A stretch of DNA of 64,000 nt from Mesonia sp008017825 (GTDB lineage Bacteria; Bacteroidota; Bacteroidia; Flavobacteriales; Flavobacteriaceae), in contig NZ_VRLS01000012.1 in assembly GCF_008017825.1 (NCBI RefSeq), forward strand, positions 62,001 through 126,000, written 5' to 3'. Of this stretch, positions 26,771 through 35,909 are shown piece by piece. The position numbers were made by a program, and so were the translations under genes. The notes beneath the pieces were generated by a model that worked only from the letters and a program-made list of their open reading frames with translations, was not told where the DNA came from and did not search any database. Numbering within the stretch: the first letter of the stretch is position 1; each line of letters starts with the position of its first letter.

Positions 26771-26992
26771 TTAACGTAACACACCTAATAAAGCTGCTAC
26801 TACTCCGAATAACGCTACACCTTCTACAAGTGCCGCTGCAATAATCATTGCTGTTTGGATTTTTCCTGATGCTTCTGGCTGACGAGCGATAGCTTCCATC
26901 GCTGATCCACCAATTTTACCAACACCAATTGCTGCTCCAACAACTGCTAATCCAGCTCCTAAAGCTGCCAATCCTACATATAATAATTCCAT
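26771..26992 (-). CDS. atpE: F1F0 ATP synthase c subunit
   Basis: Proteolipid rotor-ring subunit of 73 residues made of two membrane helices joined by the polar loop ARQPE (36-40). The ion-binding carboxylate is Glu57 (ALVEGVALF). The glycine-rich first helix GAGLAVVGAAIGVG packs the ring. The sequence is of the usual proton-binding type as far as can be seen. Confidence 0.97.
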   Translation of the reverse strand: MELLYVGLAALGAGLAVVGAAIGVGKIGGSAMEAIARQPEASGKIQTAMIIAAALVEGVALFGVVAALLGVLR

Positions 26993-27019
26993 AGTAAAAA
27001 AAATTAAAAAAATTAAAAA

Positions 27020-28102
27020 TTAATGATGTTCATGTTCTTGTACTGCCATTCCAATGAATAGCGCTGATAGCATTGTAAAAATAAACGCTTGAAGAAACGC
27101 TACCAATAACTCCAATACGGTAATAAATAATGCAAATGGAACAGAAACTCCTGCAACACCCGCACTTTCTAATATAAATATTAATCCTAATAAACTTAAA
27201 ATAATAATGTGCCCAGCTGTAATGTTAGCAAATAAACGTATCATTAATGCCACTGGCTTAATTATTAAACCTAAAACTTCCACTACAGCCAAAATAGGCT
27301 TAACAAATGTAGGAATTCCCGGCATCCACAATGTGTGTTTCCAGAAATCTGAATTTCCGTTTACAATAATCAAAACTAAAGTAAATAAACCTAAAGAAAC
27401 GGTTACAGAAATATTACCTGTTACGTTTGCTGCACCTGGCAATAAACCTAATAAGTTCGTGATCCAGATAAAAAAGAAAACGGTTAATAAGAATGGCATA
27501 AATTTCTTATACTTCTTATCTCCTATTTGTGGTTTTGCGATATCATCTCTCACAAAAAGAACTAAAGCTTCTAATGCGTTATTTAATCCTTTTGGTGCGT
27601 GCGCGTGTTTCTTGTGATGTTTAGCTAAGCTAAAAAAGAACAACAACATCAAGACAACAGTCAAAAGCATTGCTGCTACATTTTTCGTAATAGAAAGATC
27701 AAGAGGCTTCTCTGCATTCAAAGGATGATGATCTGCATCAAACTCAACTTCATTTGCATCCGCTTCTAATTGGTAAATTTTTTCGTGAAAGTTAACAAAA
27801 CGCATCCCGTTTTTCTCAACAACGTGATGACCTTCTGTATCGTGATGAAACTCACTAGACATAAAAGTAACCAATCCATTATCTGTATACAATATTACAG
27901 GTAATGGTAATGTAAATGAACTATCTCCGCTTCCAAAAAAATGCCATCCGTGAGAATCACCAATGTGATGCATAATCATATCGGTTGGATTAAACTCTTC
28001 TTCCGCTTCAGCGATATCTTTTTTAGCAAATGACATTAAAGGCAACATAGCAAAGGCTATTGTTAATATCATTATCTTCTTTAAAGATTGGTGTGCTTTC
28101 AT
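27020..28102 (-). CDS. atpB: F1F0 ATP synthase a subunit with long His-rich N-terminal extension
   Basis: Stator channel subunit, 360 residues against about 270 in E. coli. The membrane part starts near residue 137 and contains the essential Arg289 in MIRLFANITAGH. The extra N-terminus (1 to about 135) begins with a signal-like segment (MKAHQSLKKIMILTIAFAMLPLMSFA) and then has an acidic, histidine-rich stretch (MHHIGDSHGWHF, FHHDTEGHH, DADHHPLN). Extended N-termini are known in AtpB of Bacteroidota, but their role is not. The last residues are also His-rich (EHEHH). Confidence 0.95.
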   Translation of the reverse strand: MKAHQSLKKIMILTIAFAMLPLMSFAKKDIAEAEEEFNPTDMIMHHIGDSHGWHFFGSGDSSFTLPLPVILYTDNGLVTFMSSEFHHDTEGHHVVEKNGMRFVNFHEKIYQLEADANEVEFDADHHPLNAEKPLDLSITKNVAAMLLTVVLMLLFFFSLAKHHKKHAHAPKGLNNALEALVLFVRDDIAKPQIGDKKYKKFMPFLLTVFFFIWITNLLGLLPGAANVTGNISVTVSLGLFTLVLIIVNGNSDFWKHTLWMPGIPTFVKPILAVVEVLGLIIKPVALMIRLFANITAGHIIILSLLGLIFILESAGVAGVSVPFALFITVLELLVAFLQAFIFTMLSALFIGMAVQEHEHH

Positions 28103-28134
28103 AGTACCCGAATTATGCTCTCTAAATTTTGCTG

Positions 28135-28142
28135 CAAAGATA
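28135..28142 (-). promoter_or_regulatory. -7 element of a likely atpB promoter
   Basis: TATCTTTG on the minus strand matches TAnnTTTG, 32 bases upstream of the atpB start, in the 121-base gap after the small membrane gene. No clear TTG at -33. It suggests atpB-G can be transcribed separately from sprE. Confidence 0.5.
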
Positions 28143-28223
28143 TACTTTTAATCTTTATCTGAAAGACTTGCTGTAAAAAATTTGACTCTACGTAAAATAC
28201 CCAAACAAATTACTGAAAAGCAG

Positions 28224-28622
28224 CTATTTAGATCGTAATAATCTTACCACAAAAATAGTCTCAAAAAGAAGAAACAAAAAGTAAGGTATAAAAAAAGTAA
28301 AAATATCTAAGACCATATTAGCCTTACCTCCTTCTGCAAGTATAATAGGAAGAAGAAAGAGGATAGATAAAAAAATTTTAAAGAAACTTAAGCCCATAAA
28401 GGCAAAGCCAGTTTTATCTTCAAAACTTTTGTGAATAAAAAGAAGGAGGGCATAAATCCCCATAGTTACCATAAAAAGAAAACCATAAATGATAAAGGTG
28501 GCATAATAGACTTCTTTTTGCAAGAACTGTTCAACCACAAAATATTGAAGCAGCCCCAGGACTAAGGTAAAAGAAAGTAAGTATTTTGAGAATTGAAAAA
28601 AGGAAAGTTTATTTTTTGTCAT
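28224..28622 (-). CDS. Four-helix membrane protein of the atp operon (DUF6168-like)
   Basis: 132 residues with four hydrophobic segments (about 12-30, 40-62, 75-95, 103-125) and a basic C-terminus VVRLLRSK. Its place between atpZ and atpB is that of AtpI in other bacteria, which helps assemble the c-ring, so an AtpI-like role is likely by position only. It overlaps the atpZ gene by 14 bases. Confidence 0.75.
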   Translation of the reverse strand: MTKNKLSFFQFSKYLLSFTLVLGLLQYFVVEQFLQKEVYYATFIIYGFLFMVTMGIYALLLFIHKSFEDKTGFAFMGLSFFKIFLSILFLLPIILAEGGKANMVLDIFTFFIPYFLFLLFETIFVVRLLRSK

Positions 28623-28848
28623 TACCTAAGTCTTTAACGGTTTTATACACTTGATAAAGTGCTATAAAAACCCCCAGCAAGGAACATGAAATAGTAAAAG
28701 CAGAATATTTATTTTCGATCTTTTTGTCTAGCCAAATACCCAAAAGCACACCTCCTGTAATGACCACGGCCATTTGAAAAGCTATACCTGTAAAAACAGC
28801 CCAATTATTAAGCGGTTTTTCCTTCTTTTTCTTTGGTTCTTCGATCAT
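28609..28848 (-). CDS. AtpZ/AtpI-family protein
   Basis: 79 residues with a Lys-rich N-terminus and two membrane helices (about 16-42 and 50-66), including the AtpZ-type GGVLLGIWLDKK segment. Such proteins are accessory factors for ATP synthase or Mg/Ca handling. The reading frame starts 41 bases inside the bactofilin gene and overlaps the next gene by 14 bases. Translation is therefore coupled on both sides. Confidence 0.85.
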   Translation of the reverse strand: MIEEPKKKKEKPLNNWAVFTGIAFQMAVVITGGVLLGIWLDKKIENKYSAFTISCSLLGVFIALYQVYKTVKDLGNDKK

Positions 28849-29227
28849 CGTTTAAATTTTTTACTGAGCTTTTCATTGCACACGTAGCATTAAAATCGGC
28901 TCCTGGCTCTATGGCTAATTTGCCTGTAATAACCTCTCCCTCTATTTGGGCTGTAGATCTAAGAGAAAGTGTATTATTCACTTTTAATTTTCCAGAAATT
29001 TTACCTTCTAAGTCAGCATTTTCACACTGCATCTCTCCTTTTATAAAACCAGACTTACCTAATACTACTTTCCCTGTTGTAGTTAAAGTTCCTTCTAAAG
29101 TTCCTTCTATTCTAAAACTTCCTTGAGCTTCAATATCTCCTTTGATAGTAGTTCCTTGAGCTATTTTATTTTGGTCCTTATTAGGATTAGACGTTTCTTT
29201 TCTCGATTTTTTATTGTCTGAAAACAT
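28808..29227 (-). CDS. Bactofilin-family cytoskeletal protein
   Basis: 139 residues: a disordered, charged N-terminus (1-22), a central beta-helix domain (about 23-115, with TIKGDIEAQGSFRIEGTLEGTL ladder repeats) and a charged C-terminal tail. Bactofilins polymerise without nucleotides into membrane-associated filaments that place cell-wall enzymes or other complexes. It sits 11 bases after sprE and its last 41 bases overlap atpZ. Confidence 0.9.
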   Translation of the reverse strand: MFSDNKKSRKETSNPNKDQNKIAQGTTIKGDIEAQGSFRIEGTLEGTLTTTGKVVLGKSGFIKGEMQCENADLEGKISGKLKVNNTLSLRSTAQIEGEVITGKLAIEPGADFNATCAMKSSVKNLNDDRRTKEKEGKTA

Positions 29228-29238
29228 GACGTGGTTTT

Positions 29239-31869
29239 TTATTTTGTTGCTTGAGAGATGTAATCGCTTAAATTTTTATGAACCTGTACCGTTTTATAAT
29301 CTTCTGATGCGATTCCTATATTTTGATAATCAATTTTATAATCCTTTTCTTTTAAAAGTTTTTCTCCAAAACCTTCTGCTCCCAATTTACTTTTAAGACC
29401 ATGAACAATCAATAAAGTTTTATTAGGAGAGTAAATATCTATAGAGGTGTATAAATCCGTAAAGCCAAACTCTACTATAGCTTTATCAATTTTTTCCTTT
29501 AAAGCCACAACATCGTCTATTGTAAATTCTTCCTTATTTGCTATTTCTTCTTTTTCCTTATCGGAATTTACTTGGTTAGTATCTACTTGTTGGATAGCTA
29601 ACTCAAACGGATAAACCAACTTATATTCCTTAGCATTTTTCGGGAATTTAAACGTCTTATTTTTTAATACTGGCAAAGATTTAGAAACAATCTCTTCGGC
29701 CCTTTTTCCTTCTTCACTTTGAGGATAGGTAAGCGCAACATAGTTTAAGCCTTTCTTATATTCTTCAAAACCATAATACCTCCCTGAAGCAGTTGCTTTT
29801 AACAACTCGAATTTTGGAACAATATCATTTCCAGTAAATACTTCTATATTTTTATTGGCCTCTTCTATAACAGTTTTATATTCTTGATTCTCAAACTTAC
29901 GATAAACACTAGCATAAACAGCTTCGGGACTATTTTGATCATCCAACAAACCTCTTGGGTTCCTTAAAATAGTAGCATAACGAGAATCTGAATGATTGGT
30001 TAATATGTTTTGCTTCCATCTATTAGCATTGGCATCATCTCCCATAGCCTCATAGATTTTATACAAGTTGTATTTAGAAGGTAAAATAAGACGCTCTTCT
30101 GGTTTATTTTCTAATAAAGCTTCTAACTTATTAGCTGCCAATTGATATTCTTTAAATTTCTCTTTATAAATAACTCCTAATTGGTAATAGGCGAAGTTTC
30201 TTTCCTTACCCAAACTATCGATGAGCTTTTCATCTTTAGGAATGCTCTCTAAATAGGTGGCTGGCTGATATTGAGGATCGCTTTCTATCTCGGCTAAAAT
30301 TGCTTCTTCAGGGTCGATTTCATCTTCCTGACTCTCATTTTTACCTCCTTTTTCATAACGCCAATTATCGGCTAAAGCACGATTTCCCCAGGTTCTGTTA
30401 AATTTTATAACTCCTTTTGCGACTTGCTTGCTATCATAAAAATAAAAATCTCCGCCGTTGCTTGCTCCACCAGCAGTACTTCTTTGTTTTCCGAAAAGGT
30501 TACTAGGGGTTTGATTTTTATTTTTCGCTTCTTCCTTGGCCTCCGCTATTGCGGTCTCTTTTAAGCTATTGGTATATTCCGTAAAGAAAGCCAAACGGTC
30601 TGATTCAGACATATTTACCAAGTTGAGAATACTGTCATTTTTAGCAGCAATATCTTCATAGAGAATCACATCGTCCAAATTGACACGTTTCTTTCTAATT
30701 GCTCTATATTCTCTGGTATTTTCAGGTAAGTTAGTTAAGGTGCTATCGTAATAAGCTCCTGCGTTTTTGTACTGCGCTGCGTCAAAATTTATATTCCCTA
30801 AAGTGAGGTAATTTCTTGATTTTAGATACGTGTCTCGTGTGTCGGTTCTTAATGATTTATTGTAAAAAGTGACCGATCCCGGAATGGTATCATTAGCGCG
30901 ATAATATTCTGCAATTTGATAGTAAATCTTATCTAAGAATGGTCGGTTTTCTCTATCTTCTTCCAACTCCTGAAGCAATTCTAATAAAGCCAAACGGTCT
31001 TGCTCATCAAAATCGTAATTTCTCGCTTTTTCCATATATGCATTAATCATATATACTCGGGGAGATTTTCTATTGAGGGCAATAACCTCATCAAAAGTTT
31101 TATTAGCACTATCTATTTGCGCTAACCTGTCATATAACTGACCTTTAATATATAAATATCTTCCTCTTTTTTCATTAGAAGGTGTTACTCTAATCGCTTC
31201 GGTTAACGGAGCGAGTGCACTATCATTTTGCTCTAAATTAATATAAGCTTGAGCTAAAGTCGCCGAAGCATCGGCTAAATCTTCTTCCTCAAATTCTAAA
31301 TCTTGAGCTAATAATTCTTTTAAGTTTTTAAGCGCCGTTTCGTTATTTCCCATACGCATATTGGTCTTCTCACGCCAAATCTTTGCGGTAGCAATACGGT
31401 CACTTTCAGGGTAATCGGTAATGATATAATTAAAGGCTTCTAAAGCAGGGAAAAAACGCTGATCGTAATAACGGGCCTTTCCTAAAAGCAAAAAAGCTTC
31501 ATCCATTTGAGGATTGTACTCTGTGCCTCCTATGTTGATGTTGTGTTTTTGAATGGCCTTTGCAGCTTTATCTTCGGCTCTTTCAAAATTTTCATTTTTG
31601 CTTTCTCCAGGCAAACGAGCTTCTTCTACAACTTGCATGCGTTCTATAGGAAGTATTTCCCAGTAGTTGTCTATATAAGTTTGCTCTACCTCATCTTTTC
31701 CTAGCTCTAAAGCCAAGTTTCCATTGTAGATGATATTATAATAAGCGCCCATCGCATGAAAGTTTCTATTGAGCCATTTGTTCTTTTTTCTCGAACACGA
31801 AGCTATAGAAATCGTAGCAAGCAAGATAATTAAGATTCTTGTATATGTAGGTAAGTAATTACGTTTCAT
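29239..31869 (-). CDS. sprE: SprE/PorW-like T9SS and gliding lipoprotein with TPR repeats
   Basis: 876 residues from the chosen start. It has a lipoprotein signal (MKRNYLPTYTRILIILLATISIASC) followed by KKNKWLNRNFHAMGAYYNIIYNG, typical of PorW/SprE, and many TPR units (RYYDQRFFPALEAFNYIITDYP and others). SprE is needed for type IX secretion and gliding in Flavobacterium johnsoniae. The frame is open up to a TTG at 31938, but the likely -7 element (31915-31922) lies between that codon and the ATG at 31869, so the shorter form is preferred. First gene of the run into bactofilin and the atp genes. Confidence 0.85.
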   Translation of the reverse strand: MKRNYLPTYTRILIILLATISIASCSRKKNKWLNRNFHAMGAYYNIIYNGNLALELGKDEVEQTYIDNYWEILPIERMQVVEEARLPGESKNENFERAEDKAAKAIQKHNINIGGTEYNPQMDEAFLLLGKARYYDQRFFPALEAFNYIITDYPESDRIATAKIWREKTNMRMGNNETALKNLKELLAQDLEFEEEDLADASATLAQAYINLEQNDSALAPLTEAIRVTPSNEKRGRYLYIKGQLYDRLAQIDSANKTFDEVIALNRKSPRVYMINAYMEKARNYDFDEQDRLALLELLQELEEDRENRPFLDKIYYQIAEYYRANDTIPGSVTFYNKSLRTDTRDTYLKSRNYLTLGNINFDAAQYKNAGAYYDSTLTNLPENTREYRAIRKKRVNLDDVILYEDIAAKNDSILNLVNMSESDRLAFFTEYTNSLKETAIAEAKEEAKNKNQTPSNLFGKQRSTAGGASNGGDFYFYDSKQVAKGVIKFNRTWGNRALADNWRYEKGGKNESQEDEIDPEEAILAEIESDPQYQPATYLESIPKDEKLIDSLGKERNFAYYQLGVIYKEKFKEYQLAANKLEALLENKPEERLILPSKYNLYKIYEAMGDDANANRWKQNILTNHSDSRYATILRNPRGLLDDQNSPEAVYASVYRKFENQEYKTVIEEANKNIEVFTGNDIVPKFELLKATASGRYYGFEEYKKGLNYVALTYPQSEEGKRAEEIVSKSLPVLKNKTFKFPKNAKEYKLVYPFELAIQQVDTNQVNSDKEKEEIANKEEFTIDDVVALKEKIDKAIVEFGFTDLYTSIDIYSPNKTLLIVHGLKSKLGAEGFGEKLLKEKDYKIDYQNIGIASEDYKTVQVHKNLSDYISQATK

Positions 31870-31887
31870 TAAGTTAAAATAGGTGTC

Positions 31888-32049
31888 ATACCAATTAAAC
31901 ATTCTAACGCCGCACAAAATTAGTTTATTTTGAGCCAATTCTTCTTCATAAAAAAGAACCGTAGCTATGGCTATGCTTAGTTTTTATTCCTCGACTTTAC
32001 TAAAAATAAATCAAATTTTTATTACGGCTTTTAAAAATTTAATTGGTAT
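31888..32049. mobile_element. Candidate MITE upstream of sprE
   Basis: A 162-base segment is bounded by perfect 12-bp terminal inverted repeats, ATACCAATTAAA (31888-31899) and TTTAATTGGTAT (32038-32049). It has no coding capacity and contains a further internal repeat GTAGCTATGGCTATGC. No clear target-site duplication is visible. The sprE -7 element TAATTTTG (31915-31922, minus strand) lies inside it. Confidence 0.5.
31915..31922 (-). promoter_or_regulatory. -7 element of the sprE promoter
   Basis: TAATTTTG on the minus strand, 45 bases before the sprE ATG. A TTG exists only 13 bases upstream, short of the usual spacing. Confidence 0.45.
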
Positions 32050-32184
32050 AAAGAATAACTTATTCTTCCCCTTTTTAGTATGGGAGTGCGTAAAAATACA
32101 TTTCTTTTAAGAAAAACAAATGTAAACCCTTAATAAATTTGAGTTTGGACTTGAAGCGTAAAAATCACCTATACTGGTTTATTT

Positions 32185-32886
32185 CTAAAAATTTAGCACC
32201 GATATTTTATCCTCACTTACCTTGGTATCCTTAATAATTTGTAGATAAGGTTTAAAGTTAAACTCTATTTGCTCCACACTTTTAAGCGTTGCTACAGTAG
32301 TTGTTGGTGATGGGCTCACTAAGTTGGTACGTTCAAATTTATAAACTCCTCCTTTGGGAGCTTTATCGCCAAGTGAATCGGCATAAGGCATAATACCTTT
32401 TGGTAGAGTAGGGTCAAAATAATAATTGATGACAGTATCCCCAGAGAGGCTTTTCACTTTTAAAAAGTGATAGGTTTTTCCTTTGATGATTGTATCTTTT
32501 TCTTCTACCACCTCAAATTTTGGTTGTATTTTTTTTAATCCTACTATTTTATCTTTCCTTGATTTTGTAGTATCAATTTCAAAAAGTCTTTGTTCTTGTT
32601 TAAGTAGAAAATTAATAGAAGTATCTTCGGTTGTTGAAGATGTCATCTTCATATTTACGCGACCTCCAGGAGTTTTAAATGATTTTTCTTCTTTAATGTC
32701 AAAATTTGCTGAATAATAAAAAGCGTAATCGCTATTTGCTATTACCACATTATTGTTATCAAACTGAGAAAAGGTTAAGTTTATTATACTATCTTCCGCT
32801 CTAAAGCTTATATCATAAACTGCTTTATAGGTTTGTGCGTTTATAAAAAGAGGAAACGTTAATAGAAGAAAAATAACTTTTTTCAT
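32185..32886 (-). CDS. Exported protein of unknown function
   Basis: 233 residues with a signal peptide (MKKVIFLLLTFPLFINA-QT). The mature part is beta-rich with many Lys/Asp/Ser residues, no cysteines and no catalytic motif that I recognise. It loosely resembles the GLPGLI-type secreted proteins of Bacteroidota (short signal, YKAVYDISFR start, metal-free beta sheets) but lacks the GLPGLI motif. It stands alone: the ABC ATPase gene ends 54 bases upstream. Confidence 0.7.
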   Translation of the reverse strand: MKKVIFLLLTFPLFINAQTYKAVYDISFRAEDSIINLTFSQFDNNNVVIANSDYAFYYSANFDIKEEKSFKTPGGRVNMKMTSSTTEDTSINFLLKQEQRLFEIDTTKSRKDKIVGLKKIQPKFEVVEEKDTIIKGKTYHFLKVKSLSGDTVINYYFDPTLPKGIMPYADSLGDKAPKGGVYKFERTNLVSPSPTTTVATLKSVEQIEFNFKPYLQIIKDTKVSEDKISVLNF

Positions 32887-32940
32887 GGCTTGAACTTTTA
32901 AAATTTAAAAACTAAAGTTATAAAAAAAATTATTTTAAAA

Positions 32941-33636
32941 CTACCCCGCAAAATAGGTTTCTAATTCTTGAAGCGTGGCTTCACTTGTCATCATATCTCT
33001 CACCACTTCCCCTTTATCTAACAAAACAATGCGCTCACAAACTTCGGTCACATGAATGAGATCGTGACTAGAAACCAACACCGTTACTCCTTTGGTTTGT
33101 GCCAAATCTTTAATGATCTGTTTTAATCTAATTTGTGTGGTAGGATCAAGATTGGCGAATGGTTCATCGAGAATCACCACTTCTGGATTACCAATAAATG
33201 AAGCTACAATACCTGCTTTTTTCTGGTTTCCTTTAGATAGATCTCTTAAGTATTTTTTTTGCTGAAGTATTTCTCCGTGAAAGAAATCTTCAAATCCGCT
33301 AAGGAGTGTATCTACATCGGCTTTGGTTTGTCCGCGTAATTCTCCTATAAAGTAAAAATATTCTTCTGCCGTAAGGTAACCTATGAGGAAACTTTCGTCG
33401 ATAAAGGAAGACGTAAAAGGTTTCCAATCTTCACTTTCGTTTACTACGACTTGTTTATTTTTTATGTTCCCTGTAGTGGGCTGAATTAAATCTAGCAACA
33501 GACTAAAAAATGTGGTTTTTCCTGCTCCGTTGTTTCCTACCAAACCAAAACTTTGTCCTTTAGGAATGTCTAGGGATGGAATGTTCAATACTTGAGTGCT
33601 GTTATAAGATTTGCTTAAATTATGTACTTCTATCAT
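32941..33636 (-). CDS. ABC transporter ATP-binding protein
   Basis: 231 residues. Walker A GNNGAGKTT (34-42), signature LSKGNQKK (a variant of LSGGQ), Walker B VVILDEPFANLD and the H-loop SSHDL are all present. It pairs with the DUF5687 membrane protein encoded 22 bases upstream. The type resembles exporters such as CcmA/YhaQ or gliding GldA-like ATPases, and the substrate is unknown. Confidence 0.9.
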   Translation of the reverse strand: MIEVHNLSKSYNSTQVLNIPSLDIPKGQSFGLVGNNGAGKTTFFSLLLDLIQPTTGNIKNKQVVVNESEDWKPFTSSFIDESFLIGYLTAEEYFYFIGELRGQTKADVDTLLSGFEDFFHGEILQQKKYLRDLSKGNQKKAGIVASFIGNPEVVILDEPFANLDPTTQIRLKQIIKDLAQTKGVTVLVSSHDLIHVTEVCERIVLLDKGEVVRDMMTSEATLQELETYFAG

Positions 33637-33658
33637 GATCTAAAATTGAGAGTCTTAA

Positions 33659-35131
33659 TTATTTTTTTTCGTCGAATGCCGCTATGGTTTTGTATTTTCC
33701 TTTTTGGTACACTTTTTCAATTTGATTGAGAAAGAAATTTTTAAAAACCAAACCTAAAATTCCGCTTAAAGCGAGCGCCAAAATACCAGCTTCAAAATTG
33801 ATAAACTTGTACGGAAGGTAAAAAATAAGCATAGGCCCTGCCATCTTTGGTAAGGCAATTAACAATTGTGTTGGGTTAAAACCTTGTGTATTGCTAAAGG
33901 CTTTTGCTTTTACGTTAAGTTCTACCGGTACACGATTAAGAACGCCGCCATACAAAGTTATAAATGAATTTAAACCAATATTAAATAAGGCTCCGGCAGC
34001 AATCATACTATAAATTTTGTAGCCAAAATATAAATACGGGGTACTTAAAATAAAGGAAGCTACTACGGCTACGACCATTAAATACCATTTAGACTCTAAA
34101 TATTTCCGATAAGGGATATTCTGACTCATCAACATTTTATAATATTCGCTATCCCAAGAGGGAACTAACTGTCCGAAAGAAAGTAAAAATCCGCCCGTTA
34201 TAAATACCGAAGCAAAAGCTAAAAATGCAGGCATATCTTTGTAGGTATCTTGGGTATAAAAGAAAAGTCCATAAAATAAAAAGAGAAAAGACATCATTAA
34301 AACTTGCTTGGGTCTTGCGTTACGAATAATGAGTTTTACATCGTTTTTTAAGAAAGGTGCAATCGAGCCAAAACGGTTTAGAAAACCTAAATCTGTAGAA
34401 CTTACTTCTTTACTTTCTTTACGGATGGCATCGTCTAAATAAAAACCTTCTCTTATAAATTTATAATTTCTACGATACAACAAAATCATTAACAATAACG
34501 GAATACTTACCGCATACCACTTGTTATAAATTTCATTAAAAAACAAACCAGCATATTCTGCTATTGGATAAATATTATAGAACTCTAATAAGATTAAAGC
34601 TCCTAAAACCGCCACGATTGCATAGAAAACCTTGTTGTTTTTATTTAGTAGAAAATTGAGGTAGTTTAAGGAAATGGTAAAAAACACCATCGAGAAGAAC
34701 CAACAAATGACTTGAAGCGGATTATAACCTTGCGTTAACAAGACGATACTAAAGGGAAGAAAAAAGAAAAGTGGTAAAATATTAAAAAACGAAAGGGTTG
34801 TTTTCCCTAATAAATAATGAATCACCGTTTCTCGTTTTATGGGAATAATCATATAGGGTTTAATATTCATCACTGGTAATTGCTGCATAAAAAACCGAAA
34901 ACCTAAATCGATCAGAAACCAAAATATTAAATAATTACTTACCATCACGATTGGATCTTCATTAGGGAATGTGTTTTCAATTATAAAGAATGCTGCCACC
35001 CCCAATACTCCAAAAGAAACGATAAAATATAGCGCTGCTAAAATGAGTAATATTTTAATGGCTAAGCCTTTTTGAAAGTAGGAAGACCGAGAAAATTGCT
35101 TCCACTCTAGTGATAGAAATCGTTTAAACAT
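33659..35131 (-). CDS. DUF5687-family ABC transporter permease
   Basis: 490 residues with about 11-12 membrane helices, beginning MFKRFLSLEWKQFSRSSYFQKG, the usual start of DUF5687 proteins. It is encoded directly before the ATPase and so forms the membrane part of an ABC system of unknown substrate. Located downstream of the PadR gene and two paralogous membrane proteins, it may belong to their regulon, though a 73-base gap separates them. Confidence 0.85.
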   Translation of the reverse strand: MFKRFLSLEWKQFSRSSYFQKGLAIKILLILAALYFIVSFGVLGVAAFFIIENTFPNEDPIVMVSNYLIFWFLIDLGFRFFMQQLPVMNIKPYMIIPIKRETVIHYLLGKTTLSFFNILPLFFFLPFSIVLLTQGYNPLQVICWFFSMVFFTISLNYLNFLLNKNNKVFYAIVAVLGALILLEFYNIYPIAEYAGLFFNEIYNKWYAVSIPLLLMILLYRRNYKFIREGFYLDDAIRKESKEVSSTDLGFLNRFGSIAPFLKNDVKLIIRNARPKQVLMMSFLFLFYGLFFYTQDTYKDMPAFLAFASVFITGGFLLSFGQLVPSWDSEYYKMLMSQNIPYRKYLESKWYLMVVAVVASFILSTPYLYFGYKIYSMIAAGALFNIGLNSFITLYGGVLNRVPVELNVKAKAFSNTQGFNPTQLLIALPKMAGPMLIFYLPYKFINFEAGILALALSGILGLVFKNFFLNQIEKVYQKGKYKTIAAFDEKK

Positions 35132-35204
35132 AAAGTTTCTTCTTAGTTGAGATCATAAAGTAAGCTAAACTTACTATCTAATTAGTGCTAAAATGTTGAA
35201 AATG

Positions 35205-35909
35205 TTACAAAGTCTGTATCTTTAATTCGGGGTATGCCTCTTGCAGTATTTCATCTCGCTTCCGCGGAAGTAAAAACAGGGTAATGTAAAATACTAAGGT
35301 AACTCCTGTAAGTAGTAAGCCATATATAATGCCTATCCAAATATTTATCTCCACTTCTTTTGTTATTAAAACTAGAATTTGGATAGGTAAATTTAAAAAA
35401 GCTCCAAATTGCCCTGTATGGTTGAGCAAAGTCTCTAATAAATACGGTTTTTGTTTACTTCCTTTTTTTAACCGTTTTGTTTCTTTATTGTTCTTATAAA
35501 ACCTTACACTAAATATAATTACTAGACAAAGCAAAATTCCTATTAAGGTATAAACCCCATAAGTGATTTGCGTTATCAAGGTAAAACTTACCAAAAACGC
35601 AGTAGCTAAAATTACCACCTTAGGCAGTTTTAAAAATTCTTTAGCTTCTTTCCACATGAGTTGATGATAGCGTTTTTGCATTGCAGCTTGTCTCGCTTCT
35701 ACCACCTCTAGAAAACCAAAAACACCAAACTTTTTAAATTCTTCTTGCAAAGCAGTTTCAAAATCTTTGTCTGGATTTTCTTGCCACTGCTCTTCAATGG
35801 CATTAGCAAGGTGATCTACCAATTCTAATTGTACATCGTAATAATCTACAAAATGCTGATCGGTAAACTGAAAAAGTCGATCTATTTGAAGGGAAGTTAC
35901 TTTTTTCAT
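35205..35909 (-). CDS. Membrane protein with N-terminal DHxA-motif helical domain (paralogue A)
   Basis: 234 residues. The first about 85 residues form a charged helical domain containing YYDVQLELVDHLANAIEEQ, then four membrane helices follow. The N-terminal motif is shared with the next gene upstream, so the two are paralogues. The arrangement resembles the DUF1700/HAAS-type helical domains that accompany PadR regulators and are thought to signal at the membrane. Overlaps its neighbour by 4 bases. Palindrome CTTCCGCGGAAG lies within it. Confidence 0.75.
   Translation of the reverse strand: MKKVTSLQIDRLFQFTDQHFVDYYDVQLELVDHLANAIEEQWQENPDKDFETALQEEFKKFGVFGFLEVVEARQAAMQKRYHQLMWKEAKEFLKLPKVVILATAFLVSFTLITQITYGVYTLIGILLCLVIIFSVRFYKNNKETKRLKKGSKQKPYLLETLLNHTGQFGAFLNLPIQILVLITKEVEINIWIGIIYGLLLTGVTLVFYITLFLLPRKRDEILQEAYPELKIQTL
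35259..35270. repeat. Iterated palindrome CTTCCGCGGAAG
   Basis: 12-bp perfect palindrome inside the coding region of the paralogue A membrane protein; second of three copies in the window. Confidence 0.7.

Noticed and set aside
31870..31938. Longer SprE start at TTG 31938
   Set aside because: The extra 23 residues precede a standard lipoprotein signal and lie across the likely -7 element at 31915-31922. The ATG at 31869 gives a normal lipoprotein.
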